Source: Bacteroidota bacterium
GTDB taxonomy: Bacteria > Bacteroidota > Bacteroidia > Cytophagales > Cytophagaceae
DNA: 64,000 bases
NCBI GenBank assembly: GCA_023428135.1
Contig: JAEYZG010000051.1
Span: 112,536 to 176,535 of the forward strand
Direction of reading: 5' to 3'
Shown: positions 18,142-25,994 of the stretch, in pieces
How the letters are laid out: each line of letters begins with the position of its first letter
Position numbering within the stretch: position 1 is the stretch's first letter
The notes under the pieces: model-generated
The model's input: only the letters and a program-made list of their open reading frames with translations
Database searches by the model: none
What the model was told of the DNA's origin: nothing
Made by a program: the position numbers and the translations under genes

Positions 18142-18546
18142 TTACCTTTTTATAAAGCGACCGGTTGTGTTAACTATTTTTCCTTTAATGCTTAAAAAGT
18201 ACAACCCCGGATGGATGTTGGAAACAGGGATTTCGAACTGGCTTGTACCATTGTTAAAAGTAATAAAAACTTCTTTAATTAAGACTCCTAAAGAATTGTA
18301 GATGAGGACCTGTGCTTCATCTGAAACACTTGATTTCAAAGATAATTGTAACGTGCTTTCTACAGGATTTGGATTGATACTGAGTTTAAGTTGTTCTTGA
18401 TCAATAAACTGGATGTGAGTGTTTTGAGGAAAGAAAGACGTGTCATAATTGGCACTTCCGTCACTATATCTTTCAGACAGGCAAAAGCCATCCCTGTGTA
18501 TCAGGAGAAAGAAGAAAAAAAATGTGACGAATTTTAGGAACCTCAT
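18142..18546 (-). CDS. minimal protein with T9SS type A sorting domain
   Basis: A 134-residue exported protein. A strongly hydrophobic signal peptide (FVTFFFFFLLIHRDGFCLS) is followed by only about 35 residues without known domain, then a type IX secretion C-terminal sorting domain from about residue 55: LSINPNPVESTLQLSL, VLIYNSLGVLIKEV, FEIPVSNIHPGLYFLSI and the final basic GRFIKR. T9SS substrates are recognised by this domain, transported across the outer membrane and usually anchored to A-LPS. Nearly all cargo proteins are far larger, so this one carries almost no passenger. It may be the remnant of a larger gene or a small surface peptide. Confidence 0.8.
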   Translation of the reverse strand: MRFLKFVTFFFFFLLIHRDGFCLSERYSDGSANYDTSFFPQNTHIQFIDQEQLKLSINPNPVESTLQLSLKSSVSDEAQVLIYNSLGVLIKEVFITFNNGTSQFEIPVSNIHPGLYFLSIKGKIVNTTGRFIKR

Positions 18547-18656
18547 TTGGCAAATTTAAGCTTTAGAAACGATTATTGAATCGTTTGTTCGCAAATTTTG
18601 TAAATAGGTCTTAATTATTGAAATTATCTGTCAATAATCATCATAAATAAAGACTT

Positions 18657-19958
18657 TCACCCTCGGCAAAGCGGCATTGTCATACAATGCGGACCGCCTC
18701 TGGCCCTTGATAATTCAGCAGATGGAAGATTAATGATTGTATTTTGAATGTCTTCCTGACAAATCTTTCCACTTCTAAGCTCCTGAAGTAATTCAGAGGC
18801 TTTAACAGTCTGATAACCTGCCTCTTGTAGTGCCTTGTTTGTTTTCAGATTCCTGTCATAAGTGAATGCAACGCCTTCTCGCACGGCAAAAAGGTTACAA
18901 CCGTCTGTCCACTGTTCCCTTTCTTCAAATGGAGCCTTTCCTTCTCCGCAAAGTATAAACTGCCAGTCTGGATAAATGTCTTTTAATATCGAACTTAGAC
19001 TCTTAGCAATTAAAGGCTTCTGACTATTGGCAGAATAGTGCTGTATTTTCATTTTGCCCTCCTGCATGATCAAAGGAGCAAAAACCACACTTTGATTTCT
19101 TTTTGACATGGTAAAGACTGTATCCAAATGCATGCAAAACCTCAGAGGAGGAAGGTTTACAACAGTTATTTCACTGACTATTTTGTGTGCGAAAATTTTC
19201 CTGATTATTCTCTCAACAGCCATTTCAGAGGTCCTTTCGCTTGTTCCTATCAGTAAATGATTTTCATTTACCAGCATTACATCTCCTCCTTCCACAGAGA
19301 ATACTCCAAGGTGGCCATTATTATTGTCAACCAGCTCCTCTACATTGTCTGAGATTCCGAATAGCTTGTTGCTTTTGTTCACTGCTGCAAATAATGGATG
19401 ATAATGAAATACAAAGTACGAGAGTACAGATTCCCTTGACCGCGCTCTTTTGGAAGCCTGCGCTATCAGAAGATGGTTGTTGATGACTGTTCCCAGATCT
19501 CTTGTAAAAATGAGATTCGGTAGAGGCAAGAAAATTGAGATCTCTTTCTTATTATGATATACCCCTGATATCAGTGTATTGGCTAATATTTCCGGTTCCG
19601 CATTGATCAGGAATTGTTTTACTCTGTCGTCGCAATGTTCAAGTCTGCAAACTATAGTTACAAGCTCTTTCTTGATTGCGTCTTGTCTCAGGATATCCCT
19701 TAGAAGGTTTGAAAAGTCGTGTACATTTTTTTCACCTATAAAATAGCCAAGTAGATTTGTAAAGACCTGATGTTCCTCTACCATTTTAGGAAGATAGACG
19801 ATGTCTTCATATAGAAGATCTATAGCCCTTGATGGTGTTACTTTTTCAATTCCTTCATCAGGCTTATGGATCAGAACTGACTTAAGTGCTCCGATGTCAG
19901 AAGTGACACGGATTACAGAGTTTTCTTTATCCTTATATTGGCCCAGGTCAAATCGCAT
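18657..19958 (-). CDS. arginine deiminase family protein
   Basis: A 433-residue member of the arginine deiminase branch of the guanidino-group-modifying superfamily. ADI hydrolyses arginine to citrulline and ammonia. The catalytic residues can be placed: FTRDLGTV (Asp), EGGDVMLVNENHLLIGTSERTS (Glu/Gly block), FCMHLDTVFTM (His) and RGGPHCMTMPL (Cys, near the C-terminus). The frame is open to 20015, but the ATG at 19958 (MRFDLGQYKD) avoids overlap with the upstream gene and is preferred. It is the second gene of a pair with the amidinotransferase-like gene. No ornithine carbamoyltransferase or carbamate kinase gene is nearby, so a complete ADI pathway is not shown. Confidence 0.82.
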   Translation of the reverse strand: MRFDLGQYKDKENSVIRVTSDIGALKSVLIHKPDEGIEKVTPSRAIDLLYEDIVYLPKMVEEHQVFTNLLGYFIGEKNVHDFSNLLRDILRQDAIKKELVTIVCRLEHCDDRVKQFLINAEPEILANTLISGVYHNKKEISIFLPLPNLIFTRDLGTVINNHLLIAQASKRARSRESVLSYFVFHYHPLFAAVNKSNKLFGISDNVEELVDNNNGHLGVFSVEGGDVMLVNENHLLIGTSERTSEMAVERIIRKIFAHKIVSEITVVNLPPLRFCMHLDTVFTMSKRNQSVVFAPLIMQEGKMKIQHYSANSQKPLIAKSLSSILKDIYPDWQFILCGEGKAPFEEREQWTDGCNLFAVREGVAFTYDRNLKTNKALQEAGYQTVKASELLQELRSGKICQEDIQNTIINLPSAELSRARGGPHCMTMPLCRG

Positions 19959-19990
19959 AAAAATAGGGTTTTTTAGTTGAGAAGATGAGG

Positions 19991-20917
19991 CTAATAAACC
20001 ATCATCTTCATACAAAATACACTTCCACCAGACTTAATAAATTCTGAAGTATCCAATTCAATTACCTCAAATCCTTTTTTTACCAGGTGGTGAAAAGTAA
20101 TAATACCTCCTTTTTGCATAAGCGCAACCTTCTTTCCTGTTATCTGATCATTAATGATATGGGCATTCAGGGAAAAATTTAATGCTGCTTCATGAACAGG
20201 GATGGCAATTACTTCACGGAACATTTTTTTTATTGTTTTCAAACCTTCGGTTGTAAAGGCCTCTGCACAAATCAGTACCGTTTCTTCATCCAAAGGTAAA
20301 AAACATGTATCAAGGTGATAGAAATTCTCATTAATGAGTTCAAGAGCTATGATAGGCACATTCAACAGTTGTGCTATTTCATCATAGGCGTTTTTTTCTG
20401 ATCGAAAACCATAGCCTCCGTAAAGAAGCGACTTACCATAGTGAGGAATAAGGTCTCCCATTCCTTCAAAAAGAGAGGTTTTTACCAGTTTATTTATTTT
20501 ATATCCCTCATCCCGGAAAAACTCTTCAAAATATGGCACCTCTTTTTGTCTGGAACAATGTCTCATTTTGCTGAGAATGACTTCTTTTCTTCCCGTTTCA
20601 TCTCTCCAGGGAAAAGTCTGGTTGGCAGCAAATACCATGTCTTCACAACCGGGAACACCAGAAATCACATTTACAGAATCAAGTATACCCAGCTCTGCAA
20701 GTCGAGCATATTCATTATGGACATTTTCCCACTGACTTATAGCCAGTTTTTTGTCCATATTTCCAAGGCCTTTTTCCATATGCGGATTCTTGATATCTAT
20801 GATATCAAAATATTCCGGACTTGCCATGAGTACTTTTCTTGGCTCAACCCTCGGTGGGATTTCATCAATAGAAAAGTGTAAATTGTGATCGTAAACTTTT
20901 TTTTGAGTGTAAATCAT
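19991..20917 (-). CDS. amidinotransferase/DDAH-like hydrolase
   Basis: A 308-residue protein of the amidinotransferase/dimethylarginine dimethylaminohydrolase-like family. Recognisable parts are the opening VLMASPEYFDIIDIKNPHM, GCEDMVFAANQTFPW (family pattern PDMVFTAN), FYHLDTCFLPL with the catalytic histidine, and the catalytic cysteine in SGGSVFCMKM near the C-terminus. Relatives act on arginine, methylated arginine or citrulline; which applies here is not visible. It lies just upstream of the arginine deiminase homologue on the same strand. It has an unusually strong Shine-Dalgarno sequence and an FNR-type palindrome upstream. Confidence 0.8.
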   Translation of the reverse strand: MIYTQKKVYDHNLHFSIDEIPPRVEPRKVLMASPEYFDIIDIKNPHMEKGLGNMDKKLAISQWENVHNEYARLAELGILDSVNVISGVPGCEDMVFAANQTFPWRDETGRKEVILSKMRHCSRQKEVPYFEEFFRDEGYKINKLVKTSLFEGMGDLIPHYGKSLLYGGYGFRSEKNAYDEIAQLLNVPIIALELINENFYHLDTCFLPLDEETVLICAEAFTTEGLKTIKKMFREVIAIPVHEAALNFSLNAHIINDQITGKKVALMQKGGIITFHHLVKKGFEVIELDTSEFIKSGGSVFCMKMMVY

Positions 20918-20924
20918 AACTAAG

Positions 20925-20934
20925 CTCCTCCTTT
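20925..20934 (-). promoter_or_regulatory. unusually strong ribosome-binding site
   Basis: On the minus strand AAAGGAGGAG lies 7 bases before the ATG at 20917. Near-perfect Shine-Dalgarno sequences are rare in Bacteroidota, where ribosomes largely ignore them and A-rich leaders are the rule. It fixes the start codon of the amidinotransferase-like gene and suggests either strong expression or foreign ancestry. Confidence 0.7.
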
Positions 20935-20975
20935 GAATTAGAACGTATTTTAAAAGTGTTGAGTTTTAGATCTGT

Positions 20976-20989
20976 TTGATTTAAATCAA
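20976..20989. promoter_or_regulatory. perfect FNR/ANR-type palindrome
   Basis: TTGATTTAAATCAA is a perfect 14-bp palindrome and matches the FNR box TTGAT-N4-ATCAA exactly. It is centred about 65 bases upstream of the amidinotransferase-like gene and about 55 bases upstream of the divergent Kazal lipoprotein gene, so it could control either. Arginine deiminase operons in Pseudomonas are activated by the FNR homologue ANR under oxygen limitation, which makes the location meaningful. Confidence 0.55.
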
Positions 20990-21037
20990 TGAACAGTTTC
21001 CCTATACAAAAGTTTTAACCTAACATTATCAACGAAA

Positions 21038-21313
21038 ATGATCAGATCTATTGTGAATCAGAATTATTGGATAGTATTTTTTATTTTGTTTTCCTGCAAT
21101 GGAGCGCAAAAAGATTCAACCGGGAATGAGGGAAAAAAGGAAACTTTTCAGCTAGACACTGAAGCGTGCATTGATTCTTCAAAAATCAATACTGAAACAG
21201 TTTGCATAGAAATTTATGATCCCGTTTGTGGTTGTGATGGCAAAAATTATTCAAATACCTGCTATGCGGAGAAAGCTGGCGTTACAAAATTTGTTAAGGG
21301 TGAATGCAGATAA
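21038..21313 (+). CDS. Kazal-type protease-inhibitor lipoprotein
   Basis: A 91-residue lipoprotein: hydrophobic signal with lipobox LFSC (Cys 20), a short acidic linker, then a single Kazal domain. The cysteine pattern C-V-C, DPVCGCDGKNYSNTC and the final GEC at the C-terminus fits the non-classical Kazal fold, which is stabilised by three disulfides. Such domains inhibit serine proteases, with specificity set by the P1 residue just after the second cysteine. Being lipid-anchored it could protect the cell surface from its own or foreign proteases (inference). A strong terminator follows. Confidence 0.85.
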   Translation: MIRSIVNQNYWIVFFILFSCNGAQKDSTGNEGKKETFQLDTEACIDSSKINTETVCIEIYDPVCGCDGKNYSNTCYAEKAGVTKFVKGECR

Positions 21314-21315
21314 AA

Positions 21316-21359
21316 AGTCTTGACCTGAAATGTATCAGGTCAAACTTCTATTTTTTTTT
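21316..21359. terminator. bidirectional intrinsic terminator
   Basis: TTGACCTGA and TCAGGTCAA form a 9-bp stem, followed on the plus strand by a long T run starting at about 21351 and on the minus strand by TTTTT. It ends the Kazal gene and the convergent lipoprotein gene; the plus-strand T run overlaps the last codons of the latter. Confidence 0.85.
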
Positions 21360-21998
21360 CGGCTCATTCTGAATGGCCATAACTAAATCTCTTTTCTTTA
21401 GATAAATGATCCAAATACCTTGGAATTCATCGACTATAAAATTTTCTTTTGTTTGATCAGAAAGGGCGATACACTCCGGAGATACCAAAATTGGAGACAT
21501 ATAAATAAATAGGGTATCATTTATTGTCTGAAGGTTGGGTTTCATTTCAAGCTTATTCTCTCTATTGTATTTATAAGCATCTAAAAGCTGGGTTTCTATT
21601 TCTGATAAAAGGATTCTGCTTTTGAAATTTGTATCTATCTTATTGACTTTGAAAACATTAATTTCGTTTGCCAGAGAGTCCAGGTTATTGATTGAGGCAT
21701 AGCTGCAGGCCAGAACAGCTTCCTCTGTTTTTTGGGATTTAGCGAGTGCTTCAGACTGCCTTTTTGCAGATTCATTTATCTTCAGGATAGCATTTTCACC
21801 TGTTTTATTAGCCATGTCAAAGATTTCAGATTCGCTAATTCTTAGGATTTTTCGCTTTTGAAGCTCTTCAGAAATTCCTTTTGTGTCTACAGAACTCTCG
21901 TTGCAGGCGGAAAATATTCCTATAAACAGGGCAGAAATCGCAAATAAATTGAATTTCAGGGGACAAAACCCTTTCTTTTTGTGTTTGATTACAGTCAC
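21348..21998 (-). CDS. hypothetical lipoprotein
   Basis: A 216-residue putative lipoprotein with a GTG start, a basic N-terminus, a hydrophobic segment and a lipobox IFSAC (Cys 32). The mature part is helical with a QSEALAKSQ coiled-coil-like stretch; its C-terminal half has the order ETQLLDAYKYN, DTLFIYMSPILVSPECIALS, FQGIWIIYLKK, reminiscent of the Tll0287-like (DUF3365) sensor domain, whose members carry heme, but the CxxCH motif is missing here. I do not recognise it firmly. It converges with the Kazal gene and is divergent from prfA. Confidence 0.6.
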   Translation of the reverse strand: MTVIKHKKKGFCPLKFNLFAISALFIGIFSACNESSVDTKGISEELQKRKILRISESEIFDMANKTGENAILKINESAKRQSEALAKSQKTEEAVLACSYASINNLDSLANEINVFKVNKIDTNFKSRILLSEIETQLLDAYKYNRENKLEMKPNLQTINDTLFIYMSPILVSPECIALSDQTKENFIVDEFQGIWIIYLKKRDLVMAIQNEPKKK

Positions 21999-22018
21999 TT
22001 TCTATTCTTAGATTTTAT

Positions 22019-22026
22019 TATCTTTG
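22019..22026 (+). promoter_or_regulatory. -7 element candidate for prfA
   Basis: TATCTTTG matches TAnnTTTG exactly and ends 23 bases before the prfA ATG, a normal leader length. No TTTG is found at the usual 17-23 base distance upstream, so the -33 element is weak or absent. Confidence 0.5.
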
Positions 22027-22049
22027 CAAACGCAAATTTCTAAAAAAAC

Positions 22050-23120
22050 ATGATTGATAAGCTCGAGGCCATTAAAAAAAGATTTGAGGAGGTTTCTGAA
22101 TTAATAATTCAGCCTGATGCAATGGCAGATATGAAAAAATATACTGCACTGGGAAAAGAGTATAAGGAACTTGAGAAGATAGTACAGGTCTATAAAAAGT
22201 ATAAAGGAATTCTGGATAATATCGAAAGCGCTAAAAGAGTACTTGAAACAGAGAAAGATCCTGATTTCAGAGAAATGGCGAAGGTTGAGCTGGATGAACT
22301 GGTGCCGGAAAAGGACAAGATGGAGGAGGTGGTAAAGGAGATGCTTATCCCTAAAGATCCTAATGATAGTAAGAACGTTATCCTTGAAATCCGTGCAGGC
22401 ACAGGAGGTGATGAGGCTGCTATTTTTGCAGGAGATTTACACAGGATGTACCAGCGTCTGTCCGAGATAATGGGCTGGAAATTAGAACTTCTGGATTATA
22501 CAGAAGGTACTTCAGGTGGTTACAAAGAGATCATCTGCACAGTTTCAGGAGAAGATGTTTACGGAAAATTGAAGTTTGAGTCTGGTGTACACAGGGTACA
22601 AAGGGTGCCAGCGACAGAAACCCAGGGACGTGTACACACGTCTGCTGCAACTGTAGTTGCGTTGCCTGAGGTTGAAGATGTGGAAATTGATATCAATATG
22701 AACGATATCAGAAAAGATACTTTCTGCTCTTCTGGTCCTGGGGGGCAGTCAGTAAACACTACTTATTCTGCAATTCGTCTAACACACATTCCCACAGGTG
22801 TGGTTGTGCAGTGTCAGGATGAAAAATCTCAGATTAAGAACTTCGACAAAGCTCTGAAAGTATTGCGTTCAAGATTGTATGAAATTGAACTACAGAAGCA
22901 AAATGATGAAATTGGTGCTCAGAGAAAATCATTGGTTGGAAGCGGTGACAGATCGGATAAAATCAGAACTTATAACTATCCTCAGGGTCGTGTTACTGAC
23001 CACAGAATAGGCTATACTGTTTATAACCTTCCAGTGGTAATGGATGGCCATATTGAAGATTTCATAGAGCAACTTCGTATTGCTGAAAATGCAGAGAGAT
23101 TGAAAGAAGGAGCTAAATAA
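22050..23120 (+). CDS. prfA: peptide chain release factor 1
   Basis: RF1 reads UAA and UAG in the ribosomal A site and triggers peptide release. The 356-residue length fits the family. The stop-codon-reading PxT tripeptide is PAT (187-189, inside RVPATETQGRVHTS), which identifies it as RF1 and not RF2. The catalytic GGQ motif (231-233, in GPGGQSVNTT) is intact. The N-terminal coiled-coil domain (about 1-100) is normal. A hairpin terminator lies about 25 bases after the stop. Confidence 0.98.
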   Translation: MIDKLEAIKKRFEEVSELIIQPDAMADMKKYTALGKEYKELEKIVQVYKKYKGILDNIESAKRVLETEKDPDFREMAKVELDELVPEKDKMEEVVKEMLIPKDPNDSKNVILEIRAGTGGDEAAIFAGDLHRMYQRLSEIMGWKLELLDYTEGTSGGYKEIICTVSGEDVYGKLKFESGVHRVQRVPATETQGRVHTSAATVVALPEVEDVEIDINMNDIRKDTFCSSGPGGQSVNTTYSAIRLTHIPTGVVVQCQDEKSQIKNFDKALKVLRSRLYEIELQKQNDEIGAQRKSLVGSGDRSDKIRTYNYPQGRVTDHRIGYTVYNLPVVMDGHIEDFIEQLRIAENAERLKEGAK

Positions 23121-23144
23121 TCTTTAGAATAATAATGGAATATA

Positions 23145-23192
23145 AACGTTGGATTTTGGATATAACTTTTCAAAATTCAACGTTATTTTTTT
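23145..23192 (+). terminator. intrinsic terminator of prfA
   Basis: AACGTTGGATTTTG and CAAAATTCAACGTT pair along 14 positions (one G-T) with a 12-base loop, followed by A and seven T residues. It is a typical Rho-independent terminator and ends just before the next gene starts at 23213. Confidence 0.88.
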
Positions 23193-23212
23193 AATGTTTT
23201 ATCTCGTTAAGA

Positions 23213-24523
23213 ATGAAAAATACTTTTATCTGTCTTTGGTGCTTTTTATGTTTCCTGGTATGCTGTAAAAAGGCAGATGAAAAATTAACTTCAGATTCTT
23301 CAGCGAAATTATCTTTTTCAAGAGATACCATTTTTTTTGATACTCTTTTTACTTCTGTTCCCAATATTACCAAAAGACTGCTGGTTTACAATCACAATAA
23401 AAATGCAGTGAAAGTGAGTCAAATATCACTGGAAGGGCTTGCCAATTCTCCCTATTCATTGATTATAAATGGGAAAAAATCATTTTCTGATTCAAATGTT
23501 GAAATACGGGCGAAAGACAGTATCTATATACTCATTTCTGTGCTGTTAAAGCCAACGGATACCACAAATGCTTATATCGTTTCAGATAAAATTCTTTTTA
23601 ATACCAATGGAAACATTCAGTCTGTTGCTTTAGAAAGTTTTGCTCAGAATGCCAACTTCTTTGTTAATGCTCAAACTGGGTGTGATACTACCTGGAACGC
23701 GGGAAAACCTTTCGTAATCTATAACAAACTGACTATTCCCGAGGGCTGCAAGCTTACAGTTGAAAAAGGAGTAAAGGTGCTTTTTCATAATGATGCCGTG
23801 CTAAAAGTTGAGGGAACTTTGATTGTTAATGGAGAAAAAGGAAAAGAGGTGTTGTTCGGTTCGGATAAAAGGGGCAGAATTTATGAAGATCAGCCTGGTC
23901 AATGGTCGGGTATTCAATTTACTTCCAAAAGTGTTAACAACAGAATCAATTTTTCTATAATAGAAAATGCTGATATAGGCATCAGTCAGGAAGAAGTATC
24001 GGATAATGATACCATTCCTGAACTGGTACTTTCCAATTCCATATTGAGGAATATGAAAAATGAAGGATTGTCTCTGGCAGCAGATACTTACTTATGGAAT
24101 GACCTTTCTTATAATATATTGGGTAACAGCATACTTTCGAAGGGAAAAGAAACTGTGTACATAAGGCACTCTACCTTTACAGGGTATTCTTTTTCATTTT
24201 TCAGAGATTATTCTTTATTGGATTTTTCAAAATCCACCGGAAAAACCAGAATTGAAAACAGCATATTCTGGGGTGACAGAGCGAATGAGCTGATTCCGGG
24301 GGGAGATTTTATTGTGAACAATTCAATTGTTAAAAATATTCAATCCATTCCAGGCTATAATATTATTTCAAAAGCTCCTCAGTTCAAAAGTCCATTTCAC
24401 CTGGATTTTCGCCCTGATAGCCTTTCTCCCGCAATAGGTGCAGGCTTAAATTTAGGTATATCAAAAGACCTTGAAGACAAAAACAGAGACGAAAAACCGG
24501 ACTTAGGAGCCTATGAAAAGTGA
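23213..24523 (+). CDS. beta-helix lipoprotein with choice-of-anchor Q-type end
   Basis: A 436-residue lipoprotein (signal with lipobox LVCC, Cys 17-18). After a beta-rich N-terminal domain (about 30-145, in which FFDTLFTSVPNITKRLLVYNHN resembles the start of many Bacteroidota adhesion-like repeats) come turns typical of a right-handed parallel beta-helix (GCKLTVEKGVKVLFHNDAVLKVEGTL, WSGIQF, then short IENSIFWG turns). The end, SPAIGAGLNLG followed by DKNRDEKPDLGAYEK, is the choice-of-anchor Q-type C-terminus. Similar proteins are cell-surface. No catalytic motif is visible. Confidence 0.78.
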   Translation: MKNTFICLWCFLCFLVCCKKADEKLTSDSSAKLSFSRDTIFFDTLFTSVPNITKRLLVYNHNKNAVKVSQISLEGLANSPYSLIINGKKSFSDSNVEIRAKDSIYILISVLLKPTDTTNAYIVSDKILFNTNGNIQSVALESFAQNANFFVNAQTGCDTTWNAGKPFVIYNKLTIPEGCKLTVEKGVKVLFHNDAVLKVEGTLIVNGEKGKEVLFGSDKRGRIYEDQPGQWSGIQFTSKSVNNRINFSIIENADIGISQEEVSDNDTIPELVLSNSILRNMKNEGLSLAADTYLWNDLSYNILGNSILSKGKETVYIRHSTFTGYSFSFFRDYSLLDFSKSTGKTRIENSIFWGDRANELIPGGDFIVNNSIVKNIQSIPGYNIISKAPQFKSPFHLDFRPDSLSPAIGAGLNLGISKDLEDKNRDEKPDLGAYEK

Positions 24524-24656
24524 TTTGCTTCAATCCAAATATTACATTATAATTCCTTTAATAAGATAAAATTACAGGTATAAAAATTACTAAAATTTAG
24601 CTTAAAAGGCATCTTGAATTCAGAAATTCTTTGTTCCTAACGCACTTTAAGTTAAT

Positions 24657-24674
24657 TTTGATAATTATATCAAA
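24657..24674 (+). promoter_or_regulatory. inverted repeat upstream of glyA
   Basis: TTTGATA-ATTA-TATCAAA is a 7-bp inverted repeat ending 17 bases before the glyA start codon. It lies where an operator or promoter would be; no regulator is identifiable. Confidence 0.3.
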
Positions 24675-24691
24675 TAATCAAAAACTCTTTC

Positions 24692-25984
24692 ATGGAAACT
24701 ACAATAATATCTGCCTTAAGGGATAATCAAATCTTTGATCTAATCGCCCGCGAAAAAAGAAGACAGGAGAGTGGTGTTGAACTTATTGCTTCTGAGAATT
24801 TTACCTCTCGTCAGGTGATGGAAGCTATGGGTAGTGTATTAACAAACAAATATGCAGAAGGCTTGCCAGGTAAAAGATATTATGGCGGATGCGAGATTGT
24901 AGACCTTTCAGAGCAATTGGCTATTGACAGACTAAAGAAATTATTTAAAGTTGAATGGGCTAATGTTCAGCCCCATTCCGGTGCACAGGCAAATATGGCT
25001 GTATTCCTTGCTTGCCTTACTCCTGGAGACACAATACTTGGGTTTGACCTTTCTCACGGTGGTCACCTTTCTCACGGTTCTCCAGTTAACTTTTCCGGTA
25101 AATATTTCAGACCAGTATTTTATGGTGTTGAAAAAGAGACTGGAACAATTAACCTTGATAAAGTTGAAGAAATAGCTTTAAGAGAGAAACCTAAATTGAT
25201 CGTTTGCGGTGCTTCTGCTTATTCAAGAGACTGGGATTACAAACGATTCAGAGAGATCGCAGATAAAGTAGGTGCTGTATTGCTTGCTGATATTGCTCAC
25301 CCTGCTGGTCTTATAGCTAAAGGATTATTGAACGATCCTGTTCCTCATTGTCATTTTGTTACTTCTACCACACACAAAACTCTTAGAGGTCCAAGAGGTG
25401 GTATCATCATGATGGGTAAAGATTTTGAAAACCCAATGGGGCTTAAAACTCCTAAAGGAGAAATCAGAATGATGTCTAACGTAATGGATATGGCTGTTTT
25501 CCCGGGAGTACAAGGTGGTCCGCTTGAGCACGTAATTGCAGCAAAAGCTGTTTCTTTCTTCGAAGCGTTATCAGATGATTATCTTGAGTATGCGAAGCAG
25601 GTTAAGAAAAATGCTCAGGTAATGGCTGACGCTTTTAAAAAGAGAGGATATGAGATCATTTCAGGTGGCACTGATAATCACTTAATGCTTATTGATCTCA
25701 GATCTAAGGGCCTTACAGGTAAATTTGCTGAGAATACTCTTATTCAGGCAGATATTACAATAAACAAAAACATGGTTCCGTTTGATGACAAATCTCCATT
25801 TGTTACTTCCGGAATGAGAGTCGGTACAGCTGCTGTTACTACCAGAGGTATGAAAGAAGCCGATATGGAAAAAATCGTTGATCTGATTGACACAGTACTA
25901 ATGAGCAATGAAGATCAGAAGGTTATTCAGAAGGTGAAAAAAGACATCAACCACTGGATGGAAGATTTTCCTCTTTACGTATAA
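24692..25984 (+). CDS. glyA: serine hydroxymethyltransferase
   Basis: SHMT converts serine and tetrahydrofolate to glycine and 5,10-methylene-THF, supplying one-carbon units. The 430-residue product has the PLP-binding lysine in TTTHKTLRGPRGG (near residue 229), the N-terminal EGLPGKRYYGGCE, and QPHSGAQANMAV. Length and motifs are normal. It is followed after 10 bases by tatC on the same strand, so the two are probably co-transcribed up to the terminator at 26822. Confidence 0.98.
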   Translation: METTIISALRDNQIFDLIAREKRRQESGVELIASENFTSRQVMEAMGSVLTNKYAEGLPGKRYYGGCEIVDLSEQLAIDRLKKLFKVEWANVQPHSGAQANMAVFLACLTPGDTILGFDLSHGGHLSHGSPVNFSGKYFRPVFYGVEKETGTINLDKVEEIALREKPKLIVCGASAYSRDWDYKRFREIADKVGAVLLADIAHPAGLIAKGLLNDPVPHCHFVTSTTHKTLRGPRGGIIMMGKDFENPMGLKTPKGEIRMMSNVMDMAVFPGVQGGPLEHVIAAKAVSFFEALSDDYLEYAKQVKKNAQVMADAFKKRGYEIISGGTDNHLMLIDLRSKGLTGKFAENTLIQADITINKNMVPFDDKSPFVTSGMRVGTAAVTTRGMKEADMEKIVDLIDTVLMSNEDQKVIQKVKKDINHWMEDFPLYV

Positions 25985-25994
25985 AAAATAATTT

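Noticed and set aside
18123..18150. AAAGGTAA/TTACCTTT hairpin at the end of the T9SS protein gene as a terminator
   Set aside because: It overlaps the stop codon and lacks a T run on the minus strand, so termination is not supported.
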